From: Roseateles terrae
GTDB taxonomy: Bacteria; Pseudomonadota; Gammaproteobacteria; Burkholderiales; Burkholderiaceae_C
Length of the DNA: 64,000 nt
Reading direction: 5' to 3'
Assembly: GCF_014192155.1 (NCBI RefSeq)
Contig: NZ_JACHXO010000008.1
Span: forward strand, 248,001 to 312,000
The translations under genes and the position numbers were made by a program. The notes under the pieces were generated by a model. That model was not told the origin of the DNA, did not search any database, and saw only the letters and a list, made by a program, of their open reading frames with translations. Positions 36,511 through 45,303 of this stretch are shown here, one piece after another (positions within the stretch are counted from its first letter, which is position 1; each line of letters opens with the position of its first letter).

Positions 36511-37641
36511 ATGAATACTCTTGATCATCCGCAGCATGACCGGGAAGTCGGCTCCGCCGACGCCACCCGCGATGCCACCCGTACCGACGACACCCGCATC
36601 GACGCCGTCCGCCCCCTGATTTCCCCGGCCCTGCTGCTGGACGAGCTGCCGCTGCCGGAGTCGTCGCTGCGCATTGTGGAGTCGGCCCGACAGGAGATCA
36701 GCGACGTGCTGCACGGCCGCGATGACCGCCTGCTGTGCGTGGTCGGCCCGTGCTCCATCCACGATCATGGCCAGGCCATGGACTATGCCCGTCTGCTCAA
36801 GGACCTTCGCGCCGAGCTGGACAAAGACCTGCTGATCGTCATGCGGGTCTACTTCGAGAAGCCGCGCACCACGGTTGGCTGGAAGGGCTACATCAACGAT
36901 CCGCATCTGGACGGCAGCTTCCACATGAACGAAGGCCTGCGGCTGGCGCGCAAGCTGCTGCTGGACGTGACGGCACTGGGCCTGCCGGCCGGCACCGAGT
37001 TTCTCGATCTGCTGTCGCCGCAGTACATCTCCGACCTGATCGCCTGGGGCGCCATTGGTGCCCGCACCACGGAAAGCCAGAGCCACCGGCAACTGGCGTC
37101 CGGCCTGTCCTGCCCGGTGGGTTTCAAGAACGGCACGGACGGCTCGGTGAAGATTGCGGCGGATGCGGTGCTGGCGGCACGCGCCAGCCATGCGTTCATG
37201 GGCATGACCAAGATGGGCCTGGCCGCGATTTTCGAGACGCGCGGCAATGACGATTGCCACCTGATCCTGCGCGGCGGCAAGGCGCCGAACTACGATGCGG
37301 CCTCGGTGCAGGCGGCGGCGGAAGTGCTCAAGGGCGCGGGGCTGCGTCAGCAGCTGATGATCGACTTCTCGCATGCCAATTCGTCGAAGAAGTTTGAGCG
37401 CCAGATCGACGTGGGTCATGACGTGGCGGCGCAGATTGCGGGCGGCGACCACCGGGTGTCCGGCGTGATGATCGAGTCGCACCTGCAGCCGGGCCGGCAG
37501 GACCTGATGGCTGGCCAGACGAAGGCCGACCTGCTGCCGGGGGTGTCCATCACCGACGCATGCCTGGGCTGGAGCCAGACCGAGCCGCTGCTGCGCGAAC
37601 TCGCCGCGGCTGTGCGTCAGCGCCGCGAGCAGGCGAAGTAA
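36511..37641 (+). CDS. aroG: 3-deoxy-7-phosphoheptulonate synthase (DAHP synthase, class I)
   Basis: First enzyme of the shikimate pathway, joining phosphoenolpyruvate and erythrose-4-phosphate; 376 residues. Motifs of the AroF/G/H type are all readable: VVGPCSIHDHGQAMDYA, MRVYFEKPRTTVGWKG (PEP binding), GARTTESQSHRQLASGLS, GFKNGTDGSVKIAADA and MIDFSHANSSKKF (metal His), ending with GVSITDACLGWSQTE. The N-terminal 40 residues carry the regulatory extension, but which aromatic amino acid inhibits it cannot be stated. It diverges from pyrD. Confidence 0.96.
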   Translation: MNTLDHPQHDREVGSADATRDATRTDDTRIDAVRPLISPALLLDELPLPESSLRIVESARQEISDVLHGRDDRLLCVVGPCSIHDHGQAMDYARLLKDLRAELDKDLLIVMRVYFEKPRTTVGWKGYINDPHLDGSFHMNEGLRLARKLLLDVTALGLPAGTEFLDLLSPQYISDLIAWGAIGARTTESQSHRQLASGLSCPVGFKNGTDGSVKIAADAVLAARASHAFMGMTKMGLAAIFETRGNDDCHLILRGGKAPNYDAASVQAAAEVLKGAGLRQQLMIDFSHANSSKKFERQIDVGHDVAAQIAGGDHRVSGVMIESHLQPGRQDLMAGQTKADLLPGVSITDACLGWSQTEPLLRELAAAVRQRREQAK

Positions 37642-38105
37642 GCCGTTCAAGCCGGGTTGCCGAGGGGCCGATCCTGAACCTCACCGAGTGGGCCGCCGTC
37701 GCCGCCGATCCGCGGATCTACCGCGGGTTGGAGGTGGTGCACCTGGTCGGGCTGTCCTCACTCTTTGGCGGCCTGTTGCTGCTCGAGCTTCGCCTCCTGG
37801 GGCTCCAGCCGTCCCTGGATGTGCAGGCGCTGATGCGGCTGGCCGTGCCGGTGGCGCTGATGGGCTTTGTGCTCTGTCTGCTGAGTGGCGCCGCGATGTT
37901 TGCGAGCCAGCCGGAGGAGCTGTGGGTCAACAGCGCCTTCCGGTTGAAGATGCTGCTGATCCTCCTGGCCGGCGCCAATGCCCTCGCGTTCCACTTCCGG
38001 GGCGGTGTGTCCCGCAGCGATCGCCTTGCCCGCGCGCAGGCGCTGGGGTCGCTGCTGCTATGGCTGGCGGTGCTGGTCTGCGGGCGGTGGATCGCGGTGG
38101 TGTGA
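37560..38105 (+). CDS. Small integral membrane protein (DUF6644-like)
   Basis: Membrane protein with four hydrophobic helices, no enzyme motif. Similarity to the family I recognise (DUF6644-like) begins at LNLTEWAAVAADPRIYRGLE near 37674, then VVHLVGLSSLFGGLLLLELR, LMGFVLCLLSGAAMFASQPE and LLLWLAVLVCGRWIAVV. The only standard in-frame start upstream of that point is ATG 37560, which lies 81 bp inside aroG and gives 37 unlikely residues. Translation may really start at a rare CTG at 37674 or ATC at 37671, so the 5' end is uncertain. The function is unknown. Its 3' end faces the AbiEii-like gene, with only 4 bp between the stops. Confidence 0.65.
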   Translation: MPGLEPDRAAAARTRRGCASAPRAGEVSRSSRVAEGPILNLTEWAAVAADPRIYRGLEVVHLVGLSSLFGGLLLLELRLLGLQPSLDVQALMRLAVPVALMGFVLCLLSGAAMFASQPEELWVNSAFRLKMLLILLAGANALAFHFRGGVSRSDRLARAQALGSLLLWLAVLVCGRWIAVV

Positions 38106-38109
38106 CTGA

Positions 38110-39150
38110 TCAGTCGCTGGCGGCTGCGTTGGCTTGGGCAGTCAATTCGGCGCAGGCGTGCATCAGCTCTTCAAAGCCGAGCGCCTTCCCCACCATGAGC
38201 TGATCCTCGAGCATGCTGGCGTAGTCTTCAGAGAGAGCGTCACGCGCCCGACCTGTCGGGACGATCCGTAGTGCGCCGGCGACTGCGGCGAAATAGTCAA
38301 TGGTCTGACCCTCGGCGTCCTTCTCACTGAAGAAACACGACTTGTGCGCTGCCACCGCATGAGCCACCGCACGATCGTGGACGGCGGCTTTGAAATGGCC
38401 GCTCCGCATGATGGCTGCGAGGTCGTGCCAATGGCGCGCGTATCGTTCCCCACGGATTCGGCCCTGGGCGCAGTAGACATGAGCAGCGGTCGCCTTCTCC
38501 CAGAACGTGCGCGCCACACTCATGACGGTCGGAGACGCCGAGGGAAAGGTGACGTCAGGGAAGTGGCCATCAATGTCGCAGGTGACCGGCATGGCCGCAT
38601 GAGGTTCACCTGTTGCCCTCCCGCCGAACTCGAGTGTGACGACTGGGGCGACATACCCGGTGCCTTGCTTCACTGCACGATAGCGAAGCAGCAATTTGTC
38701 CATATCTGATCCTGCGAGCTCTAGCGTCGCGTCGGGCACGCTGCTGTCCAGCGCGGCCTGAATCAAGGGTTGCACCTCACTTCGAATCCAGTCGGGAAGA
38801 CGGTCACGAACGGCTTTGGACCATTTGGCCGCCTGGCTGCGGCTACCGGGTAAAAACTCGTCAGCGCCCGTCAGGTCGCCAATGAGCTGTCGGATGTCGT
38901 AGGTGAGGTCGAGATCCTCGGAAAATCTGTCGATGAGTCGGTAGGCTTTGGACAGCGATGTGCCGCCTTTGAACGTGAGGCATTGTCCAATGGGGGTTTG
39001 GAATACTGCATTGAGTGTCCAGACCACCCAGATGTCTTTCTCCAGCAAATGCGCGGGCCGTCCAGTGCGCTCCTGACCGAGATTCAGAAGAAGGCGCTGG
39101 TCGTCGCGGCTGAGGTCGAAGTAAAACTCAGCCACGAGTCGCTTCTTCAC
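38110..39150 (-). CDS. Nucleotidyltransferase AbiEii/AbiGii-type toxin
   Basis: Probable toxin of an AbiE-like (type IV) toxin-antitoxin pair, 346 residues. The DNA-polymerase-beta-type nucleotidyltransferase core is visible: QCLTFKGGTSLSKAYRLIDR (GGTSLSK, the GS motif) and FSEDLDLTYD with the two catalytic Asp. LLEKDIWVVWTLNAVFQ precedes it. The C-terminal helices contain ARTFWEKATAAHVYCAQGR and RYARHWHDLAAIM, typical of the family. AbiEii toxins transfer nucleotides (to tRNA in studied members) and halt growth during phage infection. The start is a GTG at 39150 overlapping the antitoxin gene by 23 bp; GTG 39135 is an alternative. The base composition is less GC-extreme than in its neighbours, suggesting acquisition. 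Confidence 0.82.
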   Translation of the reverse strand: MKKRLVAEFYFDLSRDDQRLLLNLGQERTGRPAHLLEKDIWVVWTLNAVFQTPIGQCLTFKGGTSLSKAYRLIDRFSEDLDLTYDIRQLIGDLTGADEFLPGSRSQAAKWSKAVRDRLPDWIRSEVQPLIQAALDSSVPDATLELAGSDMDKLLLRYRAVKQGTGYVAPVVTLEFGGRATGEPHAAMPVTCDIDGHFPDVTFPSASPTVMSVARTFWEKATAAHVYCAQGRIRGERYARHWHDLAAIMRSGHFKAAVHDRAVAHAVAAHKSCFFSEKDAEGQTIDYFAAVAGALRIVPTGRARDALSEDYASMLEDQLMVGKALGFEELMHACAELTAQANAAASD

Positions 39151-39724
39151 CGATCGCCTTGGCCATCCAGGCCGGCAGCGCTGAGCGCTTCGCAGCGAGT
39201 GTTTGCCATTCTGCGGCAGGCAGTGTCTTGTGCAAGGTGACCAGTGACCGCTGCACATGCGCTGGCCCCATCCACGCCAGAGCACGGACCGCAGCACCTG
39301 CCGGTCCGCTTCCCAGCGCCAGCATCCAGCGAGGCGCGTGTTTGACCGCAATCTCGTACCGGCCCAGCTTCAGTTTGCGGCTGCGGCCAGAGGTCAGATA
39401 CACCTCCCGGATGGGAACCTGTTGCGTCAGGCCCAGCGCATTGGCCGCACTGGCGCCATGAGGGGCGACCAGCTCTCCACGTTGCTCGGCCAACGATGTC
39501 AGCACTTTGTCGGACTCGGGCGCTCGGGGGCCGAACCGGCTTTCCAGCGGCTTTACATAGGTAGCGCGCGCCACCCGGAGCAACTTGCCTTGTTTGGTCA
39601 ATCGCGAGAAAGCCTGGTCCACGGCCGCTCGGCTCCCGAGATGCAGGAACTCCTTGGGCGACAGCACGCCACCTTCAGGCAGAGATGCCGCATGCAGCAG
39701 GATCAATTGGGGAAGGGAGTTCAT
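39128..39724 (-). CDS. AbiEi-type antitoxin / DUF6088 family protein
   Basis: DNA-binding antitoxin-like partner of the AbiEii-type gene, 198 residues. The N-terminal winged helix reads GGVLSPKEFLHLGSRAAVDQ, then AFSRLTKQGKLLRVARATYV, typical of AbiEi and DUF6088 proteins. GASAANALGLTQQVPIREVY and LTSGRSRKLKLGRYEIAVKH form the conserved middle. I chose ATG 39724 because GAAAGG lies 7 nt upstream and the likely -10 puts the transcript start near 39742; ATG 39739 would be almost leaderless. A 28-bp palindrome overlaps its promoter, as expected for autoregulation. The two genes overlap. Confidence 0.82.
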   Translation of the reverse strand: MNSLPQLILLHAASLPEGGVLSPKEFLHLGSRAAVDQAFSRLTKQGKLLRVARATYVKPLESRFGPRAPESDKVLTSLAEQRGELVAPHGASAANALGLTQQVPIREVYLTSGRSRKLKLGRYEIAVKHAPRWMLALGSGPAGAAVRALAWMGPAHVQRSLVTLHKTLPAAEWQTLAAKRSALPAWMAKAIGEEATRG

Positions 39725-39739
39725 GCCAGGGCCTTTCAT

Positions 39740-39767
39740 GTCAGAAGTTTATACAAATTTCTGACAC
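39740..39767 (-). promoter_or_regulatory. 28-bp palindromic operator/promoter of the AbiE-like pair
   Basis: TGTCAGAA (39740-39747) and TTCTGACA (39760-39767) are exact inverted arms, and the inner TTT/AAA extend the symmetry. On the minus strand the centre contains TATAAA (39754-39749), a -10 element. Binding here would cover the promoter. AbiEi antitoxins are known to bind inverted repeats in their own promoter. Confidence 0.7.
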
Positions 39768-39911
39768 TCGTCTTGAGGCCATGGTTTTTCGCACTCGGGG
39801 GGGTTTAGGCGGGGTGGGCGTCCCGCAGGGAGCGAATTGGCTCAACGCATCGAAGCGGCGTGTATGGGTGCACGCGATAATCCCGTATCCCCCCCCCGCC
39901 TCCAAGCTCCC

Positions 39912-40571
39912 ATGACCCAAGACGAATTGAAGACCCTGGTCGGCCAGGCCGCTGTGCAGTACGTGACCCCGCACACCATCGTGGGTGTCGGCACTGGCTC
40001 CACCGTCGACAAGTTCATCGACGCGCTGGCCGCGAGCCAGATCCGTATCCGCGGCGCGGTGTCGAGTTCCGTGCGCAGCACCGAGCGCATGAAGGCGCTG
40101 GGCATTCCGGTGCTCGAGGCTTCCGAGGTCGAGTCGCTGCAGGTCTATATCGACGGCGCCGATGAGATCGATCACCGCGGTCACATGGTCAAGGGCGGCG
40201 GTGCCGCGCTGACCCGCGAAAAGATCGTGGCCGATCTGGCCGAGCGTTTCATCTGCATCGCCGATGAGAGCAAGCTGGTCGACACGCTCGGCCGCTTCCC
40301 GCTGCCGGTCGAGGTCATCCCGATGGCCGCCGCCCAGATCGCCCGTCGCTTCAAGGCCATGGGCGCGACAGCCACGCTGCGCGCCGGCTGCGTCACCGAC
40401 AACAGCTGCCACATCCTGGATGTGCGCGGTCTGAGCATCACCGACCCGGCGGCGTTCGAAGCGGACGTGACCCTCTGGCCGGGGGTGGTCACCGTGGGTG
40501 TCTTCGCCCGCAACAAGGCTTCGGTTTGCCTGCTGGGCACTGCCGAGGGCGTCAAGACCTTGACGTTCTGA
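39912..40571 (+). CDS. rpiA: Ribose-5-phosphate isomerase A
   Basis: Interconverts ribose-5-phosphate and ribulose-5-phosphate in the pentose phosphate pathway; 219 residues. The phosphate loop [30 protein letters not shown], the active-site [17 protein letters not shown] (with the catalytic acidic residues) and [20 protein letters not shown] are intact. The C-terminal [20 protein letters not shown] ends as usual. ATG 39912 was chosen; the upstream open frame has no similarity. It is a single-gene unit, followed by a terminator shared with the converging chemoreceptor. Confidence 0.95.
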   Translation: MTQDELKTLVGQAAVQYVTPHTIVGVGTGSTVDKFIDALAASQIRIRGAVSSSVRSTERMKALGIPVLEASEVESLQVYIDGADEIDHRGHMVKGGGAALTREKIVADLAERFICIADESKLVDTLGRFPLPVEVIPMAAAQIARRFKAMGATATLRAGCVTDNSCHILDVRGLSITDPAAFEADVTLWPGVVTVGVFARNKASVCLLGTAEGVKTLTF

Positions 40572-40616
40572 CGCAGGCCGCGGGTGCCGGGCACCCGCTC
40601 CGCTGCATCATGAAAA

Positions 40617-40640
40617 ATGGGGACCCTGCGGGGTCCCCAT
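40617..40640. terminator. Bidirectional terminator between rpiA and the chemoreceptor gene
   Basis: ATGGGGACCC (40617-40626), loop TGCG, GGGTCCCCAT (40631-40640): a perfect 10-bp stem. On the minus strand it is followed by TTTTTCATG, on the plus strand by CGTCTTT. It serves the minus-strand chemoreceptor best and probably rpiA too. Confidence 0.85.
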
Positions 40641-40686
40641 CGTCTTTGGCGGCGCGCCTGTCGCAGGCACGCATCCCGTCGGTCGT

Positions 40687-42237
40687 TCAGCGCAGCCGGA
40701 ACACCGAGATCGCCCCGGCCAGCCGCTGCGACTGTTCCTTCAGGCTCTCCGCGGCGGCGGCAGATTCCTCCACCAGCGCGGCGTTCTGCTGGGTCATCTG
40801 GTCCAGATGGCCAACGGCAGCATTCACCTGGTTGATGCCGTCGCTCTGCTCACGCGCGGCGGCGCTGATCTCGCCGATGATGTCGGCCACGCGCTGCACG
40901 CTGGCGACGATGTCGGTCATGGCGCCGCCCGCATCCGACACCAGACGCGAACCGGACTCCACCCGCTCGACGCTCGCACCGATCAGCGACTTGATTTCCT
41001 TGGCCGCTTCCGCGCTGCGCTGTGCCAGTGAGCGCACTTCACTCGCCACCACCGCAAAGCCGCGACCCTGCTCGCCCGCGCGGGCCGCTTCCACGGCCGC
41101 ATTCAGCGCCAGGATGTTGGTCTGGAAGGCAATGCCGTCAATCACGCCGATGATGTCGGCAATCCGGCGAGAGCTTTCGGTGATGGCGCCCATGGTGGCC
41201 ACCATCTCGCCCATCACCGCCCCGCCGCGCTGAGCCGTTTCTGCGGCCGAGCTGGACAGCTGGTTTGCCGTCATGGCGCTGTCCGCCGTCTGGCGCACGG
41301 TGCCCGTCAGCTGCGTCATCGAGGCGGCCACCTGCTGCAGGTTGGACGCGGTCTGCTCGGTGCGGGCGCTCAGGTCGTGGTTGCCGGTGGCAATCTCGGC
41401 GCTGGCCGTGCCAATGTTTTCAGCGGAGCTGCGCACATCCCCGATCAGCTTGAGCAGCTGCTCCTGCATGCCGCTCAGCGAGCCTAGCAACTGGCCGGTC
41501 TCATCGGCGCCGCCTTTGGGCACCTGACGGCTCAGGTCGAAATGCGCAATCGCATCGGCCACGCCCGCAGCGCCCCGCAGCGGATGGGTGATGGAGCGGG
41601 TCAGCGTCACGGCGAACCACACGCCCAGCGCCAGCGCGATCAGCGAGAACACCAGCAGCGTGGTGCGGGCGTTCGCGTTGGACTGATCCACCTTCTTCGC
41701 CGCCTCGTCCAGTGAGCTGCGCTGGTTCTGGACGATGGCCTGAATGGCCTCCTGGAACCTGGCAGCGGCCGGCTGGAACTGCTGGTCGAAGATCTGGCGG
41801 GCCTTCTCCGCATCGCCGCCTTTCTTGGCGGCCATGACGGCGTCACGGCTGCTCAGATAGGCCTTGCGGGCTTCGCCCAGTTTCTCGAACAGCACCCGCT
41901 CTTCGGGCGTCTTCATGAAGCCGTCCAGCTTCTTCTGGAGCTCACCCGCCTGCTTGGTCGACTCAGCGACGCTGGGCGCGAAAAACTCGGTCAGGCTGGT
42001 GTCGGCGCTGATGGCAATGGCCGTCGTGCGGTTCACGCCGTTGGTGATGTTGCGGTTCCAGTCGCTGGCGGCGCGTTCGGCCACCAGATCGTCGTTGAAC
42101 ATCGTGTTGGTGTCGTCCGCCACCCGCTTGAGCGCCACGTAGCTCAAGCCCGAGCCGACGAAGGAAATCAGGAGGACGAGGCCGAGGACCAGGCCGAGTC
42201 GCTGGCCAATCGTGCGGCCGGCAAGCGTTGAGATCAT
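40687..42237 (-). CDS. Methyl-accepting chemotaxis protein (4HB type)
   Basis: Inner-membrane chemoreceptor of 516 residues. First membrane helix is [20 protein letters not shown], then a four-helix-bundle sensor of about 160 residues ([19 protein letters not shown] to [14 protein letters not shown]), second membrane helix [24 protein letters not shown] and the signalling coiled coil. The hairpin tip reads [20 protein letters not shown] and [19 protein letters not shown], the CheA/CheW contact, fully conserved. The protein ends shortly after the methylation region without a CheR-docking pentapeptide. ATG 42237 was preferred over the longer frame. The ligand is unknown. A sigma-28 promoter lies upstream. 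Confidence 0.93.
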   Translation of the reverse strand: MISTLAGRTIGQRLGLVLGLVLLISFVGSGLSYVALKRVADDTNTMFNDDLVAERAASDWNRNITNGVNRTTAIAISADTSLTEFFAPSVAESTKQAGELQKKLDGFMKTPEERVLFEKLGEARKAYLSSRDAVMAAKKGGDAEKARQIFDQQFQPAAARFQEAIQAIVQNQRSSLDEAAKKVDQSNANARTTLLVFSLIALALGVWFAVTLTRSITHPLRGAAGVADAIAHFDLSRQVPKGGADETGQLLGSLSGMQEQLLKLIGDVRSSAENIGTASAEIATGNHDLSARTEQTASNLQQVAASMTQLTGTVRQTADSAMTANQLSSSAAETAQRGGAVMGEMVATMGAITESSRRIADIIGVIDGIAFQTNILALNAAVEAARAGEQGRGFAVVASEVRSLAQRSAEAAKEIKSLIGASVERVESGSRLVSDAGGAMTDIVASVQRVADIIGEISAAAREQSDGINQVNAAVGHLDQMTQQNAALVEESAAAAESLKEQSQRLAGAISVFRLR

Positions 42238-42342
42238 GAAGTGCTCCCCTTGATGAGGTGTCTGTCTATTCGCGGAAGCCGGCCCATGCATCAGGTCGGT
42301 GCATGGCGGCTGTTACGCCCTGTGACGGGGCATCTTCGCGTC

Positions 42343-42369
42343 TTATCGGCGTTGCAGGGAGAGTCTTGA
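42343..42369 (-). promoter_or_regulatory. Sigma-28 (FliA) promoter of the chemoreceptor gene
   Basis: On the minus strand TCAAGACT (42369-42362), 11 bp, then GCCGATAA (42350-42343). The -10 is a perfect match to the FliA consensus and the 11-bp spacing is exact; the -35 matches TAAAGTTT at 5 of 8 positions. It lies about 105 bp upstream of the start codon. Confidence 0.75.
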
Positions 42370-42532
42370 GGGCAACAATTCCACGCTTCTTTCGAGCGCA
42401 TGCCAACAGCCGTGTCAAAGCGGTTGTTTTGTCAAAGATCGGTGCGGACTGCGAGCAGCAGGATCACGGCGATTTCCTGGGGTTTCGGGAAATCAGGCAG
42501 CATGGATCGCAACATCCGACCCTGGAGAATTC

Positions 42533-42991
42533 ATGTCTGATTCGAACTCGTCCGTGCCGTCGCATTCGGGCTCGACCTCGACCTCGGCCTCACCGGCAGC
42601 GGCGCGTTCGGCCGCGTCCGCTCCCTCAGCATCCTCTGCCGCCACGCGTTCGGCGTCGCAGGCTCCCTATCTCCAGGTCATCGCCCACTACCACGCCAAG
42701 CCTGGGTTGGGTGATCAGGTGTGCGCGCTGCTGGGGGAACTGACCGCCGCCACGCGTGAGGAGCCGGCCAATCTCTCGTATGACTTTTTCCGGTCCCCCC
42801 AGGACCCGGACCGCTTTGTGATCCTCGAGCAGTACACCGATGCGGCCGGCCTCGATGCGCACCGCGCCTCCGAGCATTTCCAGCGACTGGGTTTTGGCAC
42901 CATCATCCCGATGCTGGTGTCCCGCGCCGTGACGAGCGCGATGGTGCATCCGGCGGAACCGGGCCAGCCGGCGCATGCGGTGAGCCGCTGA
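42533..42991 (+). CDS. Putative quinol monooxygenase (ABM domain)
   Basis: Small cofactor-independent monooxygenase-like protein of the antibiotic-biosynthesis-monooxygenase (ABM/YgiN) family, 152 residues. The first 45 residues are Ser/Ala low complexity (MSDSNSSVPSHSGSTSTSAS and similar), unusual for the family and not a signal peptide. The ABM fold begins at YLQVIAHYHAKPGLGDQVCA, then EEPANLSYDFFRSPQDPDRF, VILEQYTDAAGLDAHRASEH and FQRLGFGTIIPML. Such proteins often act on quinols. It diverges from the chemoreceptor gene and is followed by a long 8-bp repeat array. ATG 42533 follows GGAGAATTC. Confidence 0.82.
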   Translation: MSDSNSSVPSHSGSTSTSASPAAARSAASAPSASSAATRSASQAPYLQVIAHYHAKPGLGDQVCALLGELTAATREEPANLSYDFFRSPQDPDRFVILEQYTDAAGLDAHRASEHFQRLGFGTIIPMLVSRAVTSAMVHPAEPGQPAHAVSR

Positions 42992-43026
42992 GCTGCTAAG
43001 TGACTGCACCGCTAACGCGCTCAGCT

Positions 43027-43154
43027 GGTGACCTGCTGACCTGCCGAGCCGCTGAACTGCTGAGGTGCTGAGGTGCTGAGGTGCTGAGGTGCTGAGGTGC
43101 TGACCTGCTGAGCTGCTGACCTGCTGAGCTGCTGAGCTGCTGACCTGCTGAGCC
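43027..43154. repeat. 8-bp tandem repeat array, 16 units
   Basis: Sixteen contiguous 8-bp units of the form GCTGANNT, with five identical GCTGAGGT copies at 43059-43098 and variants GCTGACCT, GCTGAGCT, GCTGAACT, GCCGAGCC. The array fills most of the spacer between the ABM gene (stop 42991) and mnmC (stop 43166). Because 8 is not a multiple of 3, TGA recurs in all plus-strand frames. Confidence 0.9.
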
Positions 43155-43165
43155 GCTAAACCGCC

Positions 43166-45283
43166 TCAGGTCGAGCGCCGTTGCAGCTTGGCGCCGAAGC
43201 GTGCCGGGTCCAGAAGGTCCACCAGATCCGCCTCCAGCGGCAGCGGCTCGCCGGTAATCTGCGCAGCGACCAGCTCGCCGCACAGCGTGGCCCAGGTGAT
43301 GCCGCGTGAAGCGAGCCCGCCACACACCATCAGCCCCGCATGCCGCGGCCAGAACCGCGCCTGCTCGGCCCGCTGGCCGGGCACGCTGCAGGGCAGGGCG
43401 CCGACAATCGGCAGACGGTCCGGCACGAGGCTGCGCCAGCCGACCCGGCCCATCACTGGCAGACGGCCGTCCTGCGCAGCTTGCGACGGGCTCACGCCAT
43501 CCAGCTGCAGGCCGGGCAGCAATTGCCCCAGGCGCTGAAGGTTCTGGATCTGGTCCTGAATGCGTAGCGTCGGATCTGCGTCGCCGGCATCGGCACTGGC
43601 GCCAAAGGCCAGACGACCATCCGGCAGCGCGAGTGCATAGCCCACGCCAGCGACCGGCAAGACCGGGGTCACGGATGCCGTGCCCGGCGCCACCAGGCTC
43701 AGCTGCCCGCGCTGCGAGACCCAGGGCCATGCAGGACCCGCCAGCCACGGCGCCGCCAGGGCCTCGTTCGCGGTGCCTGCGGCCAGGACCACGGCGTCCG
43801 CTTCGGCAAGCACGCGTCCGTCCGCATCCAGTGCCCGCCAGCATGACGCGGACGGGCCCGGGGAGGGCAGGACGGCGCCACCTGCGCCACCTGCGCCACT
43901 CGCGCCGCTTGCGCCGCGGGTGCCGAGGATGCCACCTGCTTCGGAGATCGCGGAATCGCCGCCAGAAGCCACCCGCTGCAATGCCGCGACTCGCGCACCT
44001 GTCACAGGCTGTGCGTGCGCTTCCCTCAGCCAGGTCGCCACCAGGGCCGCAGGCGACACCGCGCCGCCGCCCGGGAAGCACCAGGCCGGCTGCGACAGCG
44101 GCAGCCCCGCCAGGCGCGACGCCTCAGTCGCAGACAGCGCCTGGACATATTGCGCCGGCAGACCGGTCCTGGCCAGCAGCGCCTGCATGATCTCCAGAGC
44201 CTGCTGAGCCTGCGGATTCAGCAGCGCCTGCATTTGGGCCGCTGGCCCCCCTTCACGCTCGACGCGCAACAAGCCCCATTGCAACCACGGCAGGTCGGCC
44301 TGCACCCGTTGGAGCTCCCGTTCCGTCGCGAGTGCTGCGGTCCGGTTGAACCGTGCATGCGGCCCATCATCCGGATGGAGGGTGCCGTGGAACAGGCCGC
44401 CGGGATTTCCGGACGCCTGTCCGGCCGGCCCGCCGCCCGCCTCCAGCACCGTGCAGGTCAGCCCGCGGCGGCGCAAGGCACGTGCGCAGGCAGCGCCTGC
44501 CAACCCGGCGCCGATGACGAGCACCTGCCGCGCCTGAGGCGCCGCCGCCAGCCGACCCGGCGCCACTGGCGGCCGGTGGCGCGGCGCAAACCGTGCGGTC
44601 GTCATTTCGCGGCGTCGGGCGAATCCCGGGTCCAGACGAACCTCAAAACCCGCCGCCGTCAGCCCATCCAGCAGCCGACGCGCCAGACACCAGGTCGCGA
44701 CGGTGGCATCCGGCGCCGCCAGCCGGCTCATCTGCTTGAAGATCTCCGGCACCCAGAGGTCCGGATTCTTCGACGGCGCAAAGCCGTCCAGATAAAACGC
44801 GTCCACTTGCGCCACGAGTGAAGGCAGCCATTCCAGCGCATCCCCCAGCGCCAGCATCAGCCGCACCTGACCACCGTCAAAGTCCAGCGTGTGCAGGTTG
44901 GGGGTGAGCGGCGGCCAGGCGTCGATCAGTGCCCGCGCCAGCTCCGGCTCCGGCGATGCAGCCTGGGCACGCGCCAGGTCCTCGCGTCTTAGCGGATGCT
45001 TCTCGAGGCTGATGAAGATGAGCCGGTCGCAGCGCGCCGGATCGGCCCGCCAGGCGGCCCAGGTCGCGAGGAAGTTGGTCCCCAGGCCAAAGCCGGTTTC
45101 CAGCACCACAAAGCGGGTGCGCCCGGACCATCGAGCCGGCAGCTGATTGCCGCCCAGGAACACATGGTGGGCCTGGCCGTAGGCGCCGGAGGGGGTGTGA
45201 TAGTGGTCGCCGTAGGTAGGCGAGAGCGGAGCGCGGGCGTCAGAGAAATCGACGACAGCTGGAATGATGGGCGCGGTCTTCAT
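43166..45283 (-). CDS. mnmC: Bifunctional tRNA mnm5s2U biosynthesis enzyme MnmC
   Basis: Completes the mnm5 modification of the tRNA wobble uridine; 705 residues. The N-terminal SAM methyltransferase (MnmC2) has FVVLETGFGLGTNFLATWAA and the signature DAFYLDGFAPSKNPDLWVPE. The C-terminal FAD oxidoreductase (MnmC1) starts near residue 248 with VLVIGAGLAGAACARALRRR, then EAGGGPAGQASGNPGGLFHG and ends with AGLMVCGGLASRGITWATLC. A Gly/Ala/Ser-rich insert of about 25 residues (GGILGTRGASGASGAGGAGG) sits in the oxidoreductase half. ATG 45283 (MKTAPIIPAVVDFSD) is the family start; the open frame upstream is a 12-bp repeat. Confidence 0.94.
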   Translation of the reverse strand: MKTAPIIPAVVDFSDARAPLSPTYGDHYHTPSGAYGQAHHVFLGGNQLPARWSGRTRFVVLETGFGLGTNFLATWAAWRADPARCDRLIFISLEKHPLRREDLARAQAASPEPELARALIDAWPPLTPNLHTLDFDGGQVRLMLALGDALEWLPSLVAQVDAFYLDGFAPSKNPDLWVPEIFKQMSRLAAPDATVATWCLARRLLDGLTAAGFEVRLDPGFARRREMTTARFAPRHRPPVAPGRLAAAPQARQVLVIGAGLAGAACARALRRRGLTCTVLEAGGGPAGQASGNPGGLFHGTLHPDDGPHARFNRTAALATERELQRVQADLPWLQWGLLRVEREGGPAAQMQALLNPQAQQALEIMQALLARTGLPAQYVQALSATEASRLAGLPLSQPAWCFPGGGAVSPAALVATWLREAHAQPVTGARVAALQRVASGGDSAISEAGGILGTRGASGASGAGGAGGAVLPSPGPSASCWRALDADGRVLAEADAVVLAAGTANEALAAPWLAGPAWPWVSQRGQLSLVAPGTASVTPVLPVAGVGYALALPDGRLAFGASADAGDADPTLRIQDQIQNLQRLGQLLPGLQLDGVSPSQAAQDGRLPVMGRVGWRSLVPDRLPIVGALPCSVPGQRAEQARFWPRHAGLMVCGGLASRGITWATLCGELVAAQITGEPLPLEADLVDLLDPARFGAKLQRRST

Positions 45284-45303
45284 GGCGAGGCCCGAAGTAT
45301 GCC

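Noticed and set aside
38110-39767. A larger mobile defence island around the AbiE-like pair
   Set aside because: No integrase, transposase, tRNA end or flanking direct repeat was seen; housekeeping genes border it on both sides.
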